Positions 34,378 to 43,004 of a stretch of DNA of 64,000 bases are shown here, piece after piece; positions within the stretch are counted from its first letter, which is position 1, and each line of letters starts with the position of its first letter. The notes beneath the pieces are model-generated. The model made no database searches. It was not told the DNA's origin and saw only the letters and a program-made list of their open reading frames with translations. The DNA lies in the NCBI RefSeq assembly GCF_003957375.1, contig NZ_CP025473.1, positions 1,761,501 through 1,825,500 of the forward strand, given 5' to 3'. A program made the translations under genes and the position numbers. Source of the DNA: Enterococcus mundtii (GTDB taxonomy: Bacteria > Bacillota > Bacilli > Lactobacillales > Enterococcaceae).

Positions 34378-36230
34378 GTTATGACCCCCTTTCGTATCAT
34401 CCAATTTCGTAACTCAACTAAATCATCCAAACGACATAGTTCACTTCTAAATCCAGGATCGCCAATAACAGCAAAAAGCTGATCATATAGTTTTAGCAAT
34501 TCTTTTTCCATCGTTAGATCTTGTGGAATGGCTAACAACAAGACGACTTGCACTTGTCCATTGATCGTGGAGATCCCTTTCCTAAAGATACCCACTGATA
34601 AAATAATTTCAGCAGATTTTTTATTGATGGCATGAGGAAAAGCAATGCCATATTCAAAAATCGTACTCCTTAACTTTTCTCTAATAAACAATTGTTCCTT
34701 AAATTCTTGATCGACTAAACCTTTGCTCTCAAGAGATTCAAGCATATGATCAAGATTTTGTTTGTAGGGTTTCTTTTCATTTAAAATCTCAAAATCTAAT
34801 TTTAAATGATGAACATTTGCGGCTCTCAACTTTTCTGCTTTACGCCACTCTTCTTGCAACCAAGTTTCGTTGAATAGATTGATCAAGCGAATGATTGGCG
34901 TATGTTTCTTTACATTTTTCAGAGGAATAGTTGTAAAAACAGCAAAATATCGGTCTAAGTCTTCCTGCTGATACTCCTCCTCAGAAAAATGGACCATGCT
35001 GATTTGAGGACCCAAAATCCGTTCCAATTGACGGCGAATAATCAAAGCTGTTCCTTTTCCGGTATTACAGACGATCGCAATTTCTTTGTGTTCGTTGTTA
35101 CTGGTTTGTTTCCTCAATGCAAGTTCAAAATAAAAAGCGATATAGCTGATTTCAACAGTTGGAGCCACTCGTTGTAATTGCTCCCCAATCTGCTGAAGAC
35201 CAATTTTTGCCAGTTCATAGGCTAGAGGATATTGGGATTCGATTTCACCATTGAACAGATCTTGAAGCTCTATTCGAAAAATCAATCGATTGATCATGTA
35301 AATGAAGTGTTCTTTTATTTCATGAACTAAGAAGGTTTCATCAAATTCTACTAGTAAATTTTTATGGATTTTCTCTATCATTTGTTGAAATAACTGTTCG
35401 ATTTTTTGCTCATCAATAGTAGACTTATCCATGCCAGCAATAGCACTTATATTAAGAGGAAAACTGAGAAAAGCTTGTTCTGTTTGGCTTAGTGTGATGC
35501 TATATTCATATTCCAAATGATGGATCAATTCGACAAAAGCAGGATGACTCGTCATAAGGTCCATATATTCATTTGGCAACTCTACCAGTATATTTCCTTT
35601 AAGGAGTCGTTTCATTGTAATAGAAATCGTTTTTTTCAAAAGAAGCCCCTGATTTTTAGGTAAATTAAATTTTTGAACTAAGTGTTCTACAAAATCTTGT
35701 GTGCGTTCTCGTAATGGACGTTCAGCAAAATATTCTTGTACATAATGAAGGTGTAACAGTCGTAGATCCAGTTCTTCTCCACGCATACGCAGTCCACGAT
35801 TCGGCGTTCCAATCACTTCGACATTAAAAGAGGAAATCAGTTTTTTCATCACTCGTAGATCTTTGACAACAGTACTTCGGCTGACCCCTAATGCTTCTGA
35901 CAGATCATCGATCAGCAAAAAACCTTTTTGCTCGATCAGCTTCTTGACGATAAAGAAAACTCTTTTACTGCAAGAATTAAAATCACTCTTCCGCTTCAAA
36001 CTGCCGTTCATTATCAAATCAAATTTTTCAAAATTTTCAATTTCGATATGAAAATCATTCTTATGTTGAACGATTTCTGCAATTCCAATCAATTCTTCGT
36101 TTAAAGATTCAATGCTGGTTTTAACCGTTTGCGTACTTGTATTCAGCTGTTGTTTCAAACTGCCGATCCTCATTTCTTTGTGGGTAACCAGTAATTGTAA
36201 AATTTGATACCATCTGTTCACCACCGTCAT
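34374..36230 (-). CDS. gutR: PRD-containing transcriptional activator of the sorbitol operon (MtlR/GutR type)
   Basis: 618 residues. N-terminal helix-turn-helix domains (residues 1-130; HTH motif LSEALGVSRSTVVKDLRVMK), two PTS-regulation domains (about 170-370), an EIIB-like domain with IVCNTGKGTALIIRR (cysteine near 387), and a C-terminal EIIA-like domain with YGIAFPHAINKKS (histidine near 532). This order is that of MtlR/LicR-type activators whose activity is set by PTS phosphorylation. In B. subtilis the protein called GutR is a different, ATP-binding type. It sits inside the operon it should control, between the dehydrogenase and gutM. GGGGAAG precedes the ATG. The dyad upstream of the operon is its likely target. 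Confidence 0.9.
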   Translation of the reverse strand: MTVVNRWYQILQLLVTHKEMRIGSLKQQLNTSTQTVKTSIESLNEELIGIAEIVQHKNDFHIEIENFEKFDLIMNGSLKRKSDFNSCSKRVFFIVKKLIEQKGFLLIDDLSEALGVSRSTVVKDLRVMKKLISSFNVEVIGTPNRGLRMRGEELDLRLLHLHYVQEYFAERPLRERTQDFVEHLVQKFNLPKNQGLLLKKTISITMKRLLKGNILVELPNEYMDLMTSHPAFVELIHHLEYEYSITLSQTEQAFLSFPLNISAIAGMDKSTIDEQKIEQLFQQMIEKIHKNLLVEFDETFLVHEIKEHFIYMINRLIFRIELQDLFNGEIESQYPLAYELAKIGLQQIGEQLQRVAPTVEISYIAFYFELALRKQTSNNEHKEIAIVCNTGKGTALIIRRQLERILGPQISMVHFSEEEYQQEDLDRYFAVFTTIPLKNVKKHTPIIRLINLFNETWLQEEWRKAEKLRAANVHHLKLDFEILNEKKPYKQNLDHMLESLESKGLVDQEFKEQLFIREKLRSTIFEYGIAFPHAINKKSAEIILSVGIFRKGISTINGQVQVVLLLAIPQDLTMEKELLKLYDQLFAVIGDPGFRSELCRLDDLVELRNWMIRKGVIT

Positions 36231-36246
36231 TTACTTCCCCCACTTT

Positions 36247-37047
36247 TTATCCTCTAGTTTTTCCTCCGGCCACATTTGTGGTTACTCCAGTGATATAACT
36301 CGAACGATCAGATAGATAGTAACTAACTAAGTCAGCGACTTCTTGTAATTTCCCGCTTCGACCTAATGGAATCGTGCTCGTTTTGGCATAACCTGCTCTA
36401 AGCTCTCCAATCGTGATGCCACGAGTATAGGCCAAGGCTTCTTCATAAGAAAATGTGCGTAATCCGGTTTCCTCCATGATTCCTGGGGCAATCCCTATTA
36501 CCCGAACATTTGATTTTCCTAACTCTTTTGCCCAAGATCGAGTAAAGCTGTTGACAGCGGCTTTCGTTGCCGCATAAGCACTTTGCCCCTCTGAACCTTC
36601 AAGTCCTGATTCAGAAGACATATTGATGATTACTCCTTCTCCTTTAGCAACTAAGATTCTACTTACTGCTTGAGTCATCAAATACAATCCTTTTTGATTA
36701 ATTGCGATGATTTTGTCAAATACTTCCTCGGATAATTCATATCTCCCATGCGCTTGCTTTTTATCCACTAATAAGCGTGGAATGTTGATGCCTGCATTGT
36801 TGACCAAACCATCTATCGTACCAAAGTGATCCTTTACTTTTGTCACTCCAGCTTCTACTTCTTGTCGTAATGTTATATTGGTTTTTACATATAATAATCG
36901 TTGATGTTTAAGTGTCGAATCTTTAATATCAAAATTTGCTACATTGACATGTTGCTCCAATAGACTTTCGACGATACATTTCCCGATACCAGAAGATCCT
37001 CCGGTTACAATAATCGTTTTCCCCTCAATGTTCAGCCAATTTGTCAT
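36247..37047 (-). CDS. srlD: Sorbitol-6-phosphate 2-dehydrogenase (SDR family)
   Basis: 266 residues. NAD-binding TGGSSGIG near residues 15-22, NNAGI at about 85, the catalytic Ser and YAATK (Tyr-x-x-x-Lys) near 150-165, and APGIMEETGLRT. Longer loops (KKQAHGRYELSEEVFD and the YEEALAYTRGITIGELRAGY region) are typical of lactic-acid-bacterial sorbitol-6-phosphate dehydrogenases. It oxidises sorbitol-6-phosphate to fructose-6-phosphate. It is the first gene of the sorbitol operon, 17 bases before gutR. GGGGTGATAG precedes the ATG. The promoter with a cre overlapping its -10 lies 20-40 bases upstream. Confidence 0.93.
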   Translation of the reverse strand: MTNWLNIEGKTIIVTGGSSGIGKCIVESLLEQHVNVANFDIKDSTLKHQRLLYVKTNITLRQEVEAGVTKVKDHFGTIDGLVNNAGINIPRLLVDKKQAHGRYELSEEVFDKIIAINQKGLYLMTQAVSRILVAKGEGVIINMSSESGLEGSEGQSAYAATKAAVNSFTRSWAKELGKSNVRVIGIAPGIMEETGLRTFSYEEALAYTRGITIGELRAGYAKTSTIPLGRSGKLQEVADLVSYYLSDRSSYITGVTTNVAGGKTRG

Positions 37048-37066
37048 AAGCTATCACCCCTTTTTT

Positions 37067-37085
37067 TGTTTACGCTTTCAGTATA
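37067..37085 (-). promoter_or_regulatory. Sorbitol operon promoter -10 with overlapping cre
   Basis: On the minus strand TATACT (37080-37085) overlaps CTGAAAGCGTAAACA (37067-37081), a CcpA site with one mismatch at the outer position. The -35 at proper distance (TTAATT) is weak, as in activator-dependent promoters. Confidence 0.75.
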
Positions 37086-37103
37086 GCTACGTAGAAGAAA
37101 ATA

Positions 37104-37149
37104 ATTAAGTCAGACTTTTTTTGAATTCCCAAAAAAAATCTGACTTAAT
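37104..37149. promoter_or_regulatory. Long dyad upstream of the sorbitol promoter (candidate activator site)
   Basis: ATTAAGTCAGA (37104-37114) and TCTGACTTAAT (37139-37149) are perfect inverted repeats, with complementary T/A runs continuing inward. The centre is about 54 bases upstream of the expected transcription start. It also overlaps the decayed end of the TfoX-C gene. Confidence 0.55.
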
Positions 37150-37408
37150 GTCTTTTTATGAGTGATGCTAATTGCTTTAACTTTTTCTATCCCCTCTTTT
37201 GTTAAAGCTTTTATAGGCTTGCCTTTTCTCGCTCCTTCGATTCCATATAGCATATGCAGACAGGCGCCACTGTCCATCTTTTGACGAATTTCAAAAAATA
37301 TCTGTTCCGTTTCCTTTTCTTTAAATTGTCTTCCGTTGTCATAACAATCTTTCGTAAATTTTCTTCTAATACTTTTCCTACATTCGGTAGATTACTTAAC
37401 TCTGTCAT
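37110..37408 (-). pseudogene. TfoX C-terminal-domain protein, frameshifted
   Basis: Starts at the ATG at 37406-37408 with GGAGGGAA before it. The first 28 or so codons (MTELSNLPNVGKVLEENLRK) match the start of TfoX C-terminal domains. Near 37335 a one-base loss moves the reading frame. In the other frame the typical rest follows (QFKEKETEQIFFEIRQKM, DSGACLHMLYGIEGARKG, ALTKEGIEKVKAI), ending near 37110. As written, the frame gives a basic, unrelated tail stopping at 37211. Stand-alone proteins of this small helix-hairpin-helix-like domain have no settled role. Either a pseudogene or a sequencing error; the conserved remainder suggests the change is recent. Confidence 0.72.
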
Positions 37409-37644
37409 GAGATTCCCTCCAAAAGTTTGGCTTTGATCTATTGCATAGTACACTTAGAATATTCTATCGTTTTTCTTTAGTATACAATCTTGAGAAACGC
37501 ACTAGCAATTCATATAAGAACGCTACTTCGAGAGAAAGTAAACTGTTGCTTTTAGCTACTCAGTGTAGGCTTGCTCCTGTAAAACTTGAATCTTCTGCTT
37601 TTTTCAGATATCATTGGTTCGTAACTAAATATGATTTTGTTTGC

Positions 37645-37718
37645 AGGGGGACGTTATCGCGTTGAGAAGGTAAAACCTGACCCTTTGAACCTGTTGGTTG
37701 ATACCAGCGTAGGGAGCA
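37645..37718 (+). ncRNA. TPP riboswitch (THI-box) aptamer
   Basis: Conserved elements appear in order: the GGGGGAC-type 5' strand, GTTGAGAAGG, ACCCTTTGAACCTG, and the 3' part GATACCAGCGTAGGGAGCAA. This is the standard thiamine-pyrophosphate aptamer. It lies upstream of thiD, and a terminator hairpin follows, so thiamine would reduce expression of the operon. Confidence 0.93.
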
Positions 37719-37755
37719 AATGTCCTTTTTGTTGATGCGAAATCGAAACAATCAA

Positions 37756-37789
37756 GGCATTCTTCTATACGGGAAGAATGTCTTTTTTC
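37756..37789 (+). terminator. Expression-platform terminator of the TPP riboswitch
   Basis: GCATTCTTC and GAAGAATGT form a stem around a short loop, followed by CTTTTTTC. It lies between the aptamer and the thiD ribosome binding site (AAGGAGG). Confidence 0.85.
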
Positions 37790-37808
37790 TATTTTAAGGA
37801 GGAATCTG

Positions 37809-38621
37809 ATGAAAAAAGTACTAACTATTGCCGGTTCAGACTGTAGCGGGGGTGCCGGTATCCAAGCCGATTTAAAAACATTTGCCTCTCATGGTGTTTA
37901 TGGAATGTCTGTGATCACCTCAGTAGTTGCTGAAAATACCGCTCGTGTGATCTCATACCAAAACATCGCACCAACAATTATCAATGAACAGATGACAGCT
38001 GTTTTCGAGGACATCTATCCTGATGCAGTTAAAATCGGTATGTTGTCGTGTGCAGATACGATGTTAGCTGTCGCAAGCAGTCTACAGGAATGGCAACCTA
38101 AAAATATTGTACTAGATCCTGTGATGTATGCAAAAAATGGCGATGCCTTAATGGAGCCACAAGCAATCGACACATTGATCAAAAACGTCTTACCATTAGC
38201 TACTTTAATCACCCCAAATATTCCAGAAGCAGAAAAAATTGCAGATCGATCGATTACTTCCCTGGAAGAAATGGAACGAGCAGCAAAAGCCATTTATGAA
38301 ACATGTCACGCTGCAGTTTTGATCAAAGGAGGCCATCGCTCAGGTGAAGCCACTGATATATTGTATGATGGGAAAACTATTTACTCCTATACGTCTGAAC
38401 GAATCGCCACAAAAAACACCCATGGCACTGGTTGTACCTTCTCTTCAGCGATTGCCTCACAACTCGCTTTGGGCGTACCATTAGACCAAGCAATTTCCAA
38501 GGCAAAAAAATATATTACTACTGCAATCGCACATTCACTAGAATTGGGCGAAGGTCATGGCCCAACCAATCATTTCTATTCACTCTATCGCAATGGTCTT
38601 AAGGAGGAAGAAAGTCAATGA
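37809..38621 (+). CDS. thiD: Hydroxymethylpyrimidine/phosphomethylpyrimidine kinase
   Basis: 270 residues of the ribokinase-like family. It phosphorylates the thiamine pyrimidine moiety twice to HMP-diphosphate. Seen: TIAGSDCSGGAGIQADLKTF at the N-terminus, DPVMYAKNGDALM, TPNIPEAE, VLIKGGH and the anion-hole GTGCTFSSAIAS. First gene of a three-gene thiamine salvage/condensation operon under the TPP riboswitch. It overlaps thiM by four bases. Confidence 0.96.
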   Translation: MKKVLTIAGSDCSGGAGIQADLKTFASHGVYGMSVITSVVAENTARVISYQNIAPTIINEQMTAVFEDIYPDAVKIGMLSCADTMLAVASSLQEWQPKNIVLDPVMYAKNGDALMEPQAIDTLIKNVLPLATLITPNIPEAEKIADRSITSLEEMERAAKAIYETCHAAVLIKGGHRSGEATDILYDGKTIYSYTSERIATKNTHGTGCTFSSAIASQLALGVPLDQAISKAKKYITTAIAHSLELGEGHGPTNHFYSLYRNGLKEEESQ

Positions 38622-39430
38622 ATACATTTTTAAAAACAGCTGTAGAAACAGTCCGTATGAAAAATCCTTTGGTCCACCATATCACGAACTATGTAACGGT
38701 CAGTGATTGTGCGAATGTTACACTTGCGATCGGTGGTTCACCCATCATGGCTGATGATGCGTTAGAGGTAGCGGAAATCACAGCAATGTCACAGGCATTG
38801 GTACTAAACATGGGGACTTTAAATGAACGTACCGTAGCTTCGATGCTATTAGCTGGGCAAACAGCCAAAGAAAAAAGCAGTCCGATTATTTTTGATCCAG
38901 TCGGTGCAGGGGCTTCACAGTTTCGTAATCAGACAGCGAAAACGATCATGGAAAACCTAAAATGTGCAGTGATTCGTGGCAATATTTCAGAAATCCGCTT
39001 TTTAGCAGGAATCGCAAGCACGACGAAAGGTGTCGATGCCTCGGCAAATGATGCAAGCTCCATTGAAGAAGCCCAACGGATTGCTGATCAATTAGCAATC
39101 GCTCACAATTGTATTGTAGTGATCACCGGTGCGACAGATGTGATTTCTAATGGGCGGCGTAAAATATTAGTGCACAATGGTTGTCCTGAAATGAGTCGGA
39201 TCACTGGCACTGGCTGTATGCTCACTTCATTGATTGCTAGCTTTTGTGGAGGTTCTCCTGAACATCTTTTTCACGCCACAACCACAGCCGTTCTTACCAT
39301 GGGAATTGCTGGTGAGCTTGCGTTGGAACAAACAGCTGGTACGGGAAGTTTTCGGATCGCATTGATTGATGAAATCAGCCGCATTAATAGGGAAACATTA
39401 CTACTGCGAGGAAACTATCTTGAAAAATGA
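38618..39430 (+). CDS. thiM: Hydroxyethylthiazole kinase
   Basis: 270 residues. Phosphorylates the thiazole moiety for thiamine synthesis. Family marks: PLVHHITNYVTVSDCANVTLAIGGSP-type start (seen as HHITNYVTVSDCANVTLA), NMGTLNERTV, DPVGAGASQFRN, VIRGNISEIRFLAG and the catalytic TGTGCMLTSLIASF. It is preceded by AAGGAGGAAG inside the thiD end and overlaps the thiE start. The absence of thiC/thiG nearby points to salvage rather than full synthesis. Confidence 0.96.
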   Translation: MNTFLKTAVETVRMKNPLVHHITNYVTVSDCANVTLAIGGSPIMADDALEVAEITAMSQALVLNMGTLNERTVASMLLAGQTAKEKSSPIIFDPVGAGASQFRNQTAKTIMENLKCAVIRGNISEIRFLAGIASTTKGVDASANDASSIEEAQRIADQLAIAHNCIVVITGATDVISNGRRKILVHNGCPEMSRITGTGCMLTSLIASFCGGSPEHLFHATTTAVLTMGIAGELALEQTAGTGSFRIALIDEISRINRETLLLRGNYLEK

Positions 39431-40061
39431 CATCGACTATTCCTTATACCTAGTGACCGATCAGTCACTGCTGAAAAAAAAGTCCCTCCAAGAAGCAGTG
39501 CAACAAGCCCTTGAAGGAGGTATTACCATCTTACAGTTGAGAGAAAAAAAAACCAACTCACGAGATTTCTATGAGGAAGCGATCGCATTAAAACGATTAG
39601 CTAAACCATATAATGTTCCATTGATCATCAACGATCGAGTAGACATTGCGTTAGCTTGTGATGCAGACGGTGTTCATATCGGCCAAACAGATCTTCCTGT
39701 GGCTGTGGTGAGAAAAATGATTGGACCTGAAAAAATCATCGGTGCTTCCGTTCAAACACTGGAACAAGCAATTTCCGCTGAACAATTGGGGGCAGATTAT
39801 TTAGGTGTAGGGACGATGTTGCCAACCTCTACTAAAACAGATGCCGTCATCGTATCAAAAAAAGAACTCAAGAAGATCCTTCAACACGTTTCGATTCCTG
39901 TTGTTTTGATCGGTGGGCTCAATGAACAAACGATTGCAGAATTCAAAACCTTCCCTGTCCAAGGCTTTGCTATGGTTTCAGCAATCTTAGCAAAAGAAGA
40001 AATCAAAAAAGCAACTAAAGAACTTGCTGTACAAATCAATACGTTTATCAAAAAACAGTAA
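39420..40061 (+). CDS. thiE: Thiamine-phosphate synthase
   Basis: 214 residues. Joins HMP-diphosphate and thiazole phosphate to thiamine phosphate. Seen: SLYLVTDQSL, GITILQLREKK, LIINDRVDIALACDADGVHI, GQTDLPVAVVR, DYLGVGTMLPTSTKTDA and IGGLNEQTI. The frame is open to 39366 inside thiM, but GAGG lies eight bases before a TTG at 39420, so that TTG is the start. It overlaps thiM by 11 bases. The operon ends here; only the rplS bidirectional terminator follows. Confidence 0.95.
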   Translation: MKNDIDYSLYLVTDQSLLKKKSLQEAVQQALEGGITILQLREKKTNSRDFYEEAIALKRLAKPYNVPLIINDRVDIALACDADGVHIGQTDLPVAVVRKMIGPEKIIGASVQTLEQAISAEQLGADYLGVGTMLPTSTKTDAVIVSKKELKKILQHVSIPVVLIGGLNEQTIAEFKTFPVQGFAMVSAILAKEEIKKATKELAVQINTFIKKQ

Positions 40062-40157
40062 AATCATAACCACCATTAAAAAGGGGGATTTACATTTCGA
40101 TTGATCCTCGATGATATTCATTTAATTTAAATTCACGAACCCTACTTGTCGTAAAGC

Positions 40158-40195
40158 AAAAAAAAGAACCCTTGAAAATTCAAGGGTTCTTTCTC
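40158..40195. terminator. Bidirectional terminator between thiE and rplS
   Basis: AGAACCCTTGAA and TTCAAGGGTTCT are perfect arms with a two-base gap, with A- and T-runs on the two sides. It serves the convergent rplS and thi transcripts. Confidence 0.85.
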
Positions 40196-40212
40196 TGTCT
40201 GATAATAAGAAA

Positions 40213-40560
40213 TTAACGACGGATTTCTTTGATACGAGCTGCTTTTCCGTGTAATGCACGTAGGTAGTACAATTTCGCACGACGTACTTTACCGTAACGT
40301 ACAACTTCGATTTTTGCAACACGTGGTGTGTGCAATGGGAATGTACGCTCAACGCCTACACCGTTAGAAACTTTACGTACTGTATAAGTTTCGCTGATTC
40401 CAGCACCACGGCGTTTGATTACAACACCTTCAAATAACTGGATACGTTCACGAGTACCTTCGACAACTTTCGCATGAACACGTACAGTGTCACCAGGGCG
40501 GAAAGCTGGAATGTCAGAACGTAGTTGTTCTTTTGTTAATTCTTCGATTAATGGATTCAT
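40213..40560 (-). CDS. rplS: 50S ribosomal protein L19
   Basis: 115 residues, the normal length. Typical L19 sequence: [53 protein letters not shown] and [17 protein letters not shown]. It lies at the 30S/50S interface. It is the last gene of the rpsP-khpA-rimM-trmD-rplS block, separated from trmD by 145 bases containing a perfect 20-bp hairpin, which suggests separate control or RNA processing. Confidence 0.98.
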   Translation of the reverse strand: MNPLIEELTKEQLRSDIPAFRPGDTVRVHAKVVEGTRERIQLFEGVVIKRRGAGISETYTVRKVSNGVGVERTFPLHTPRVAKIEVVRYGKVRRAKLYYLRALHGKAARIKEIRR

Positions 40561-40633
40561 TGTTTTCTTCTCCTTATTCCAAACATTCTTATGAGTAATT
40601 TCTCACAGCGGAATATCGTAATAGTTAAGTGTT

Positions 40634-40679
40634 TTTACACTCACCATAGAATACTATCATATTCTATGGTGAGTGTAAA
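40634..40679 (-). ncRNA. Perfect 20-bp hairpin in the rplS leader
   Basis: Arms at 40634-40653 and 40660-40679, with a six-base loop. There is no T-run on the rplS side, so it is not a simple terminator for trmD. It could be an L19 leader element or a double-strand RNA processing site. A T-run follows only in the + direction. Confidence 0.5.
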
Positions 40680-40705
40680 GAAATTTTTTATTTATTTGTT
40701 GCAAC

Positions 40706-41446
40706 TCAAGCTTCTTCTTTTTGGATCTCCACTAGCATTTTTTCCATTTGTGGTGTCATGTCTAATTTTTCTAACATGTCTGGCCGTCGAAGATATGTCC
40801 GGCGTAAGGATTCTTTTAGTTGCCATTCTTCAATCAATTTATGGTTACCATTGGTCAATACTTCTGGTACTTTCATGTCTTTGAATTCTGCTGGTCTTGT
40901 ATATTGTGGGTGTTCCAGTAAACCAGTAGAATGCGAGTCTGTTTGGGCAGATGTCTGGTTACCTAAAACATCTGGCAATAGTCGAACCGTCGCATCAATC
41001 ATGACCATGGCACCTAACTCCCCACCAGTCAGTACATAATCTCCCAATGAGACTTCATCTGTTACGAGCGAGCGGATGCGCTCATCATAGCCTTCGTAGT
41101 GTCCACAAATAAAGATCAGATGTTCTTCTTCCGAAAATTCTTCTGCCATTTTTTGATTGAATGGTTTACCAGCCGGATCAAGTAAAATCACCCGTTTTTT
41201 GGTCTCTGGATGTTTTTCTTCGATAGCTTTGATATTGTCATAGATGGGTTGGACTTTCAATAACATCCCTGCCCCACCACCATATGGATAATCATCGACC
41301 GTTTGGTGTTTGTTATCCGAATACTCACGGAAATTAGAAACATTGATTTCTAGTAATTCTTTTGCTACTGCTTTACCGATGATTGATTCCCCCATCGGGC
41401 CTTCAAACATTCGTGGAAACAGAGTCAATACATCAATCTTCATCAT
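40706..41446 (-). CDS. trmD: tRNA (guanine-N1)-methyltransferase
   Basis: 246 residues. SPOUT-fold enzyme that methylates G37 of tRNAs with SAM. Seen: [50 protein letters not shown] and the knot motif [16 protein letters not shown], with [15 protein letters not shown] near the end. The start overlaps rimM by 14 bases; AAGGA in the rimM end lies seven bases before the first ATG. Confidence 0.97.
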   Translation of the reverse strand: MMKIDVLTLFPRMFEGPMGESIIGKAVAKELLEINVSNFREYSDNKHQTVDDYPYGGGAGMLLKVQPIYDNIKAIEEKHPETKKRVILLDPAGKPFNQKMAEEFSEEEHLIFICGHYEGYDERIRSLVTDEVSLGDYVLTGGELGAMVMIDATVRLLPDVLGNQTSAQTDSHSTGLLEHPQYTRPAEFKDMKVPEVLTNGNHKLIEEWQLKESLRRTYLRRPDMLEKLDMTPQMEKMLVEIQKEEA

Positions 41447-41957
41447 CGATCAATCCTTCTAATAATGTCACACGAACCAACCCATTTTCAAGATCGACTT
41501 CTTGAACGACGGAATCGATATATGGGATCAATGCATCTTTTTTCTTTGGTCGTTGGATGACCCAAACGTCATTTGCGCCTGGAGATAAAATCTCTTTGAT
41601 CTTTCCTAGTTCTTTTTCGTTTTCATCAATGACCTTCAAGCCAATGATTTCATGGTAGTAATATTCATTTTCTGTCAATTCAACTAAGTTTTCTTTTGAT
41701 ACACGTAAGATACCATCACGGTATTTTTCAACATCATTGATGGAAGGATGATTCTCAAAGCTGAGTAAATCAAAGTTTTTGTGTTTGCGGTGACTCTTTA
41801 CAGTCAATTCTACAGGAGCTTTTCCTTCTTGGAAGAGTGTCAAAACTTCACCTTTTTTGTAACGTTCTTCAGGGAAATCTGTGGTTGAGATGACACGGAC
41901 TTCGCCTTTGATTCCTTGGGTATTGACAATCTTGCCAACGTTTAGATATTCAGTCAA
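41433..41957 (-). CDS. rimM: Ribosome maturation factor RimM
   Basis: 174 residues with an N-terminal RimM beta-barrel ([19 protein letters not shown]) and a C-terminal PRC-barrel domain ([44 protein letters not shown]). It assists maturation of the 30S head. The start codon is TTG, five bases after GAGGAC. It overlaps trmD at the other end. About 125 bases separate it from the upstream lipoprotein gene. Confidence 0.96.
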   Translation of the reverse strand: MTEYLNVGKIVNTQGIKGEVRVISTTDFPEERYKKGEVLTLFQEGKAPVELTVKSHRKHKNFDLLSFENHPSINDVEKYRDGILRVSKENLVELTENEYYYHEIIGLKVIDENEKELGKIKEILSPGANDVWVIQRPKKKDALIPYIDSVVQEVDLENGLVRVTLLEGLIDDED

Positions 41958-42082
41958 CTTTTGTCCTCATTTCTTTCATGATTCTTGTCACTCTGCTTGG
42001 TCACGATTTACTTTTGGACTCAGAGTGTTCTATCGTTTCCTGTCTATTTTAGCATGCGGTTCTTGGCAATTCTAGTCTTCTT

Positions 42083-42898
42083 TTATTGTTGTTCCATGGA
42101 AACAGCCATTTTTAATGCATTCATCGAATCTTGATTCGTGATCGTATAGACAGTGGTTGGTTTTTGCCAAATGATTCGAGTATTTTGATTCGTGCCATCG
42201 GCCATATTGATTTCGATCGTTCCGACTTTTTCCGGTGCAGGTAATCGGGCAGACTCCAAGTAAGTCACGATCTGTTTGGCCAAAGGTACAGGATCTTGTC
42301 CATCAATATTGCTGGCACGTATTCGTAACCGCCAATTTCCTTCTTGCCATTCAAGAATCGAAGAACCAGCAGCACCTTGTTGATAACCGACAATGTTATA
42401 ACCGAGATCGACTTGTCTTCCTCCAGTATCGACCGTAAATGGCTGAATCGTGTTCAGTGTTTCTTGGGAAGATGCAAAGTCATCTTGATAAAGGTAAGAA
42501 GCGATTGGTTCTGATTGGTTCAATGAAGCGTCGTTTAGTGGTAGCGCTTGTTCTGATTGATAGTATAAGACAGAAAAGCCTTGTTTTGTCATCGTTGCTG
42601 CGATGTTCAAGTTAGATGACCCAACTGGGATCTCTTTGGGCATCGGTGTGTCTGGATACTCTTTTTGCAATTGCTCAAAGGCAGTTTGCGTCGAATTTTC
42701 TTGCGTACTCGTACTTGTTTCAGCTGATGAGGCTGTCTCATTGCTACTTACGGAAGATGACCCTATCTCTTCCGTTGAAGTACTGGTTTCTGTCGTACGA
42801 ACTGTTTCATTTGTCGTTTCTTGACTCGTTTCACTTGGTGATTGACAGGCACCGAGTAAAGCAACTGCGAATAAGCTGATCAAACCTATTTTTTTCAT
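42083..42898 (-). CDS. Lipoprotein of unknown function within the rpsP-rplS block
   Basis: 271 residues from the ATG at 42896-42898, which has GGAG eight bases before it; the 18-codon longer frame has no such site. Lipobox ALLGAC near residue 18, a Ser/Thr/Glu-rich linker (about 20-70), then a globular domain of about 190 residues (PMPKEIPVGSSNLNIAATM, WQEGNWRLRIRASNIDG, INMADGTNQNTRIIW). No family is recognised beyond resemblance to other Firmicutes lipoproteins with short beta-rich domains. It is exported and membrane-anchored, an odd neighbour for ribosome genes. The khpA terminator lies between it and khpA, so it probably has its own promoter. Confidence 0.75.
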   Translation of the reverse strand: MKKIGLISLFAVALLGACQSPSETSQETTNETVRTTETSTSTEEIGSSSVSSNETASSAETSTSTQENSTQTAFEQLQKEYPDTPMPKEIPVGSSNLNIAATMTKQGFSVLYYQSEQALPLNDASLNQSEPIASYLYQDDFASSQETLNTIQPFTVDTGGRQVDLGYNIVGYQQGAAGSSILEWQEGNWRLRIRASNIDGQDPVPLAKQIVTYLESARLPAPEKVGTIEINMADGTNQNTRIIWQKPTTVYTITNQDSMNALKMAVSMEQQ

Positions 42899-42972
42899 TC
42901 GAAACACTCCTCTCTTAGTATTAAGGATACGCTTTGTACCTGTTTTTGCCAAATATGATCTCTAAAGAACAC

Positions 42973-43004
42973 AAAAAAACTGTTTCGCGAAAACGAAACA
43001 GTTT
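42973..43004 (-). terminator. Terminator after khpA
   Basis: AACTGTTTCG and CGAAACAGTT flank a short loop and are followed on the minus strand by TTTTTTTG. It overlaps the khpA stop codon. Confidence 0.8.

Noticed and set aside
37441-37665. 74-codon open frame on the + strand
   Set aside because: It runs into the TPP riboswitch aptamer and has no ribosome binding site.
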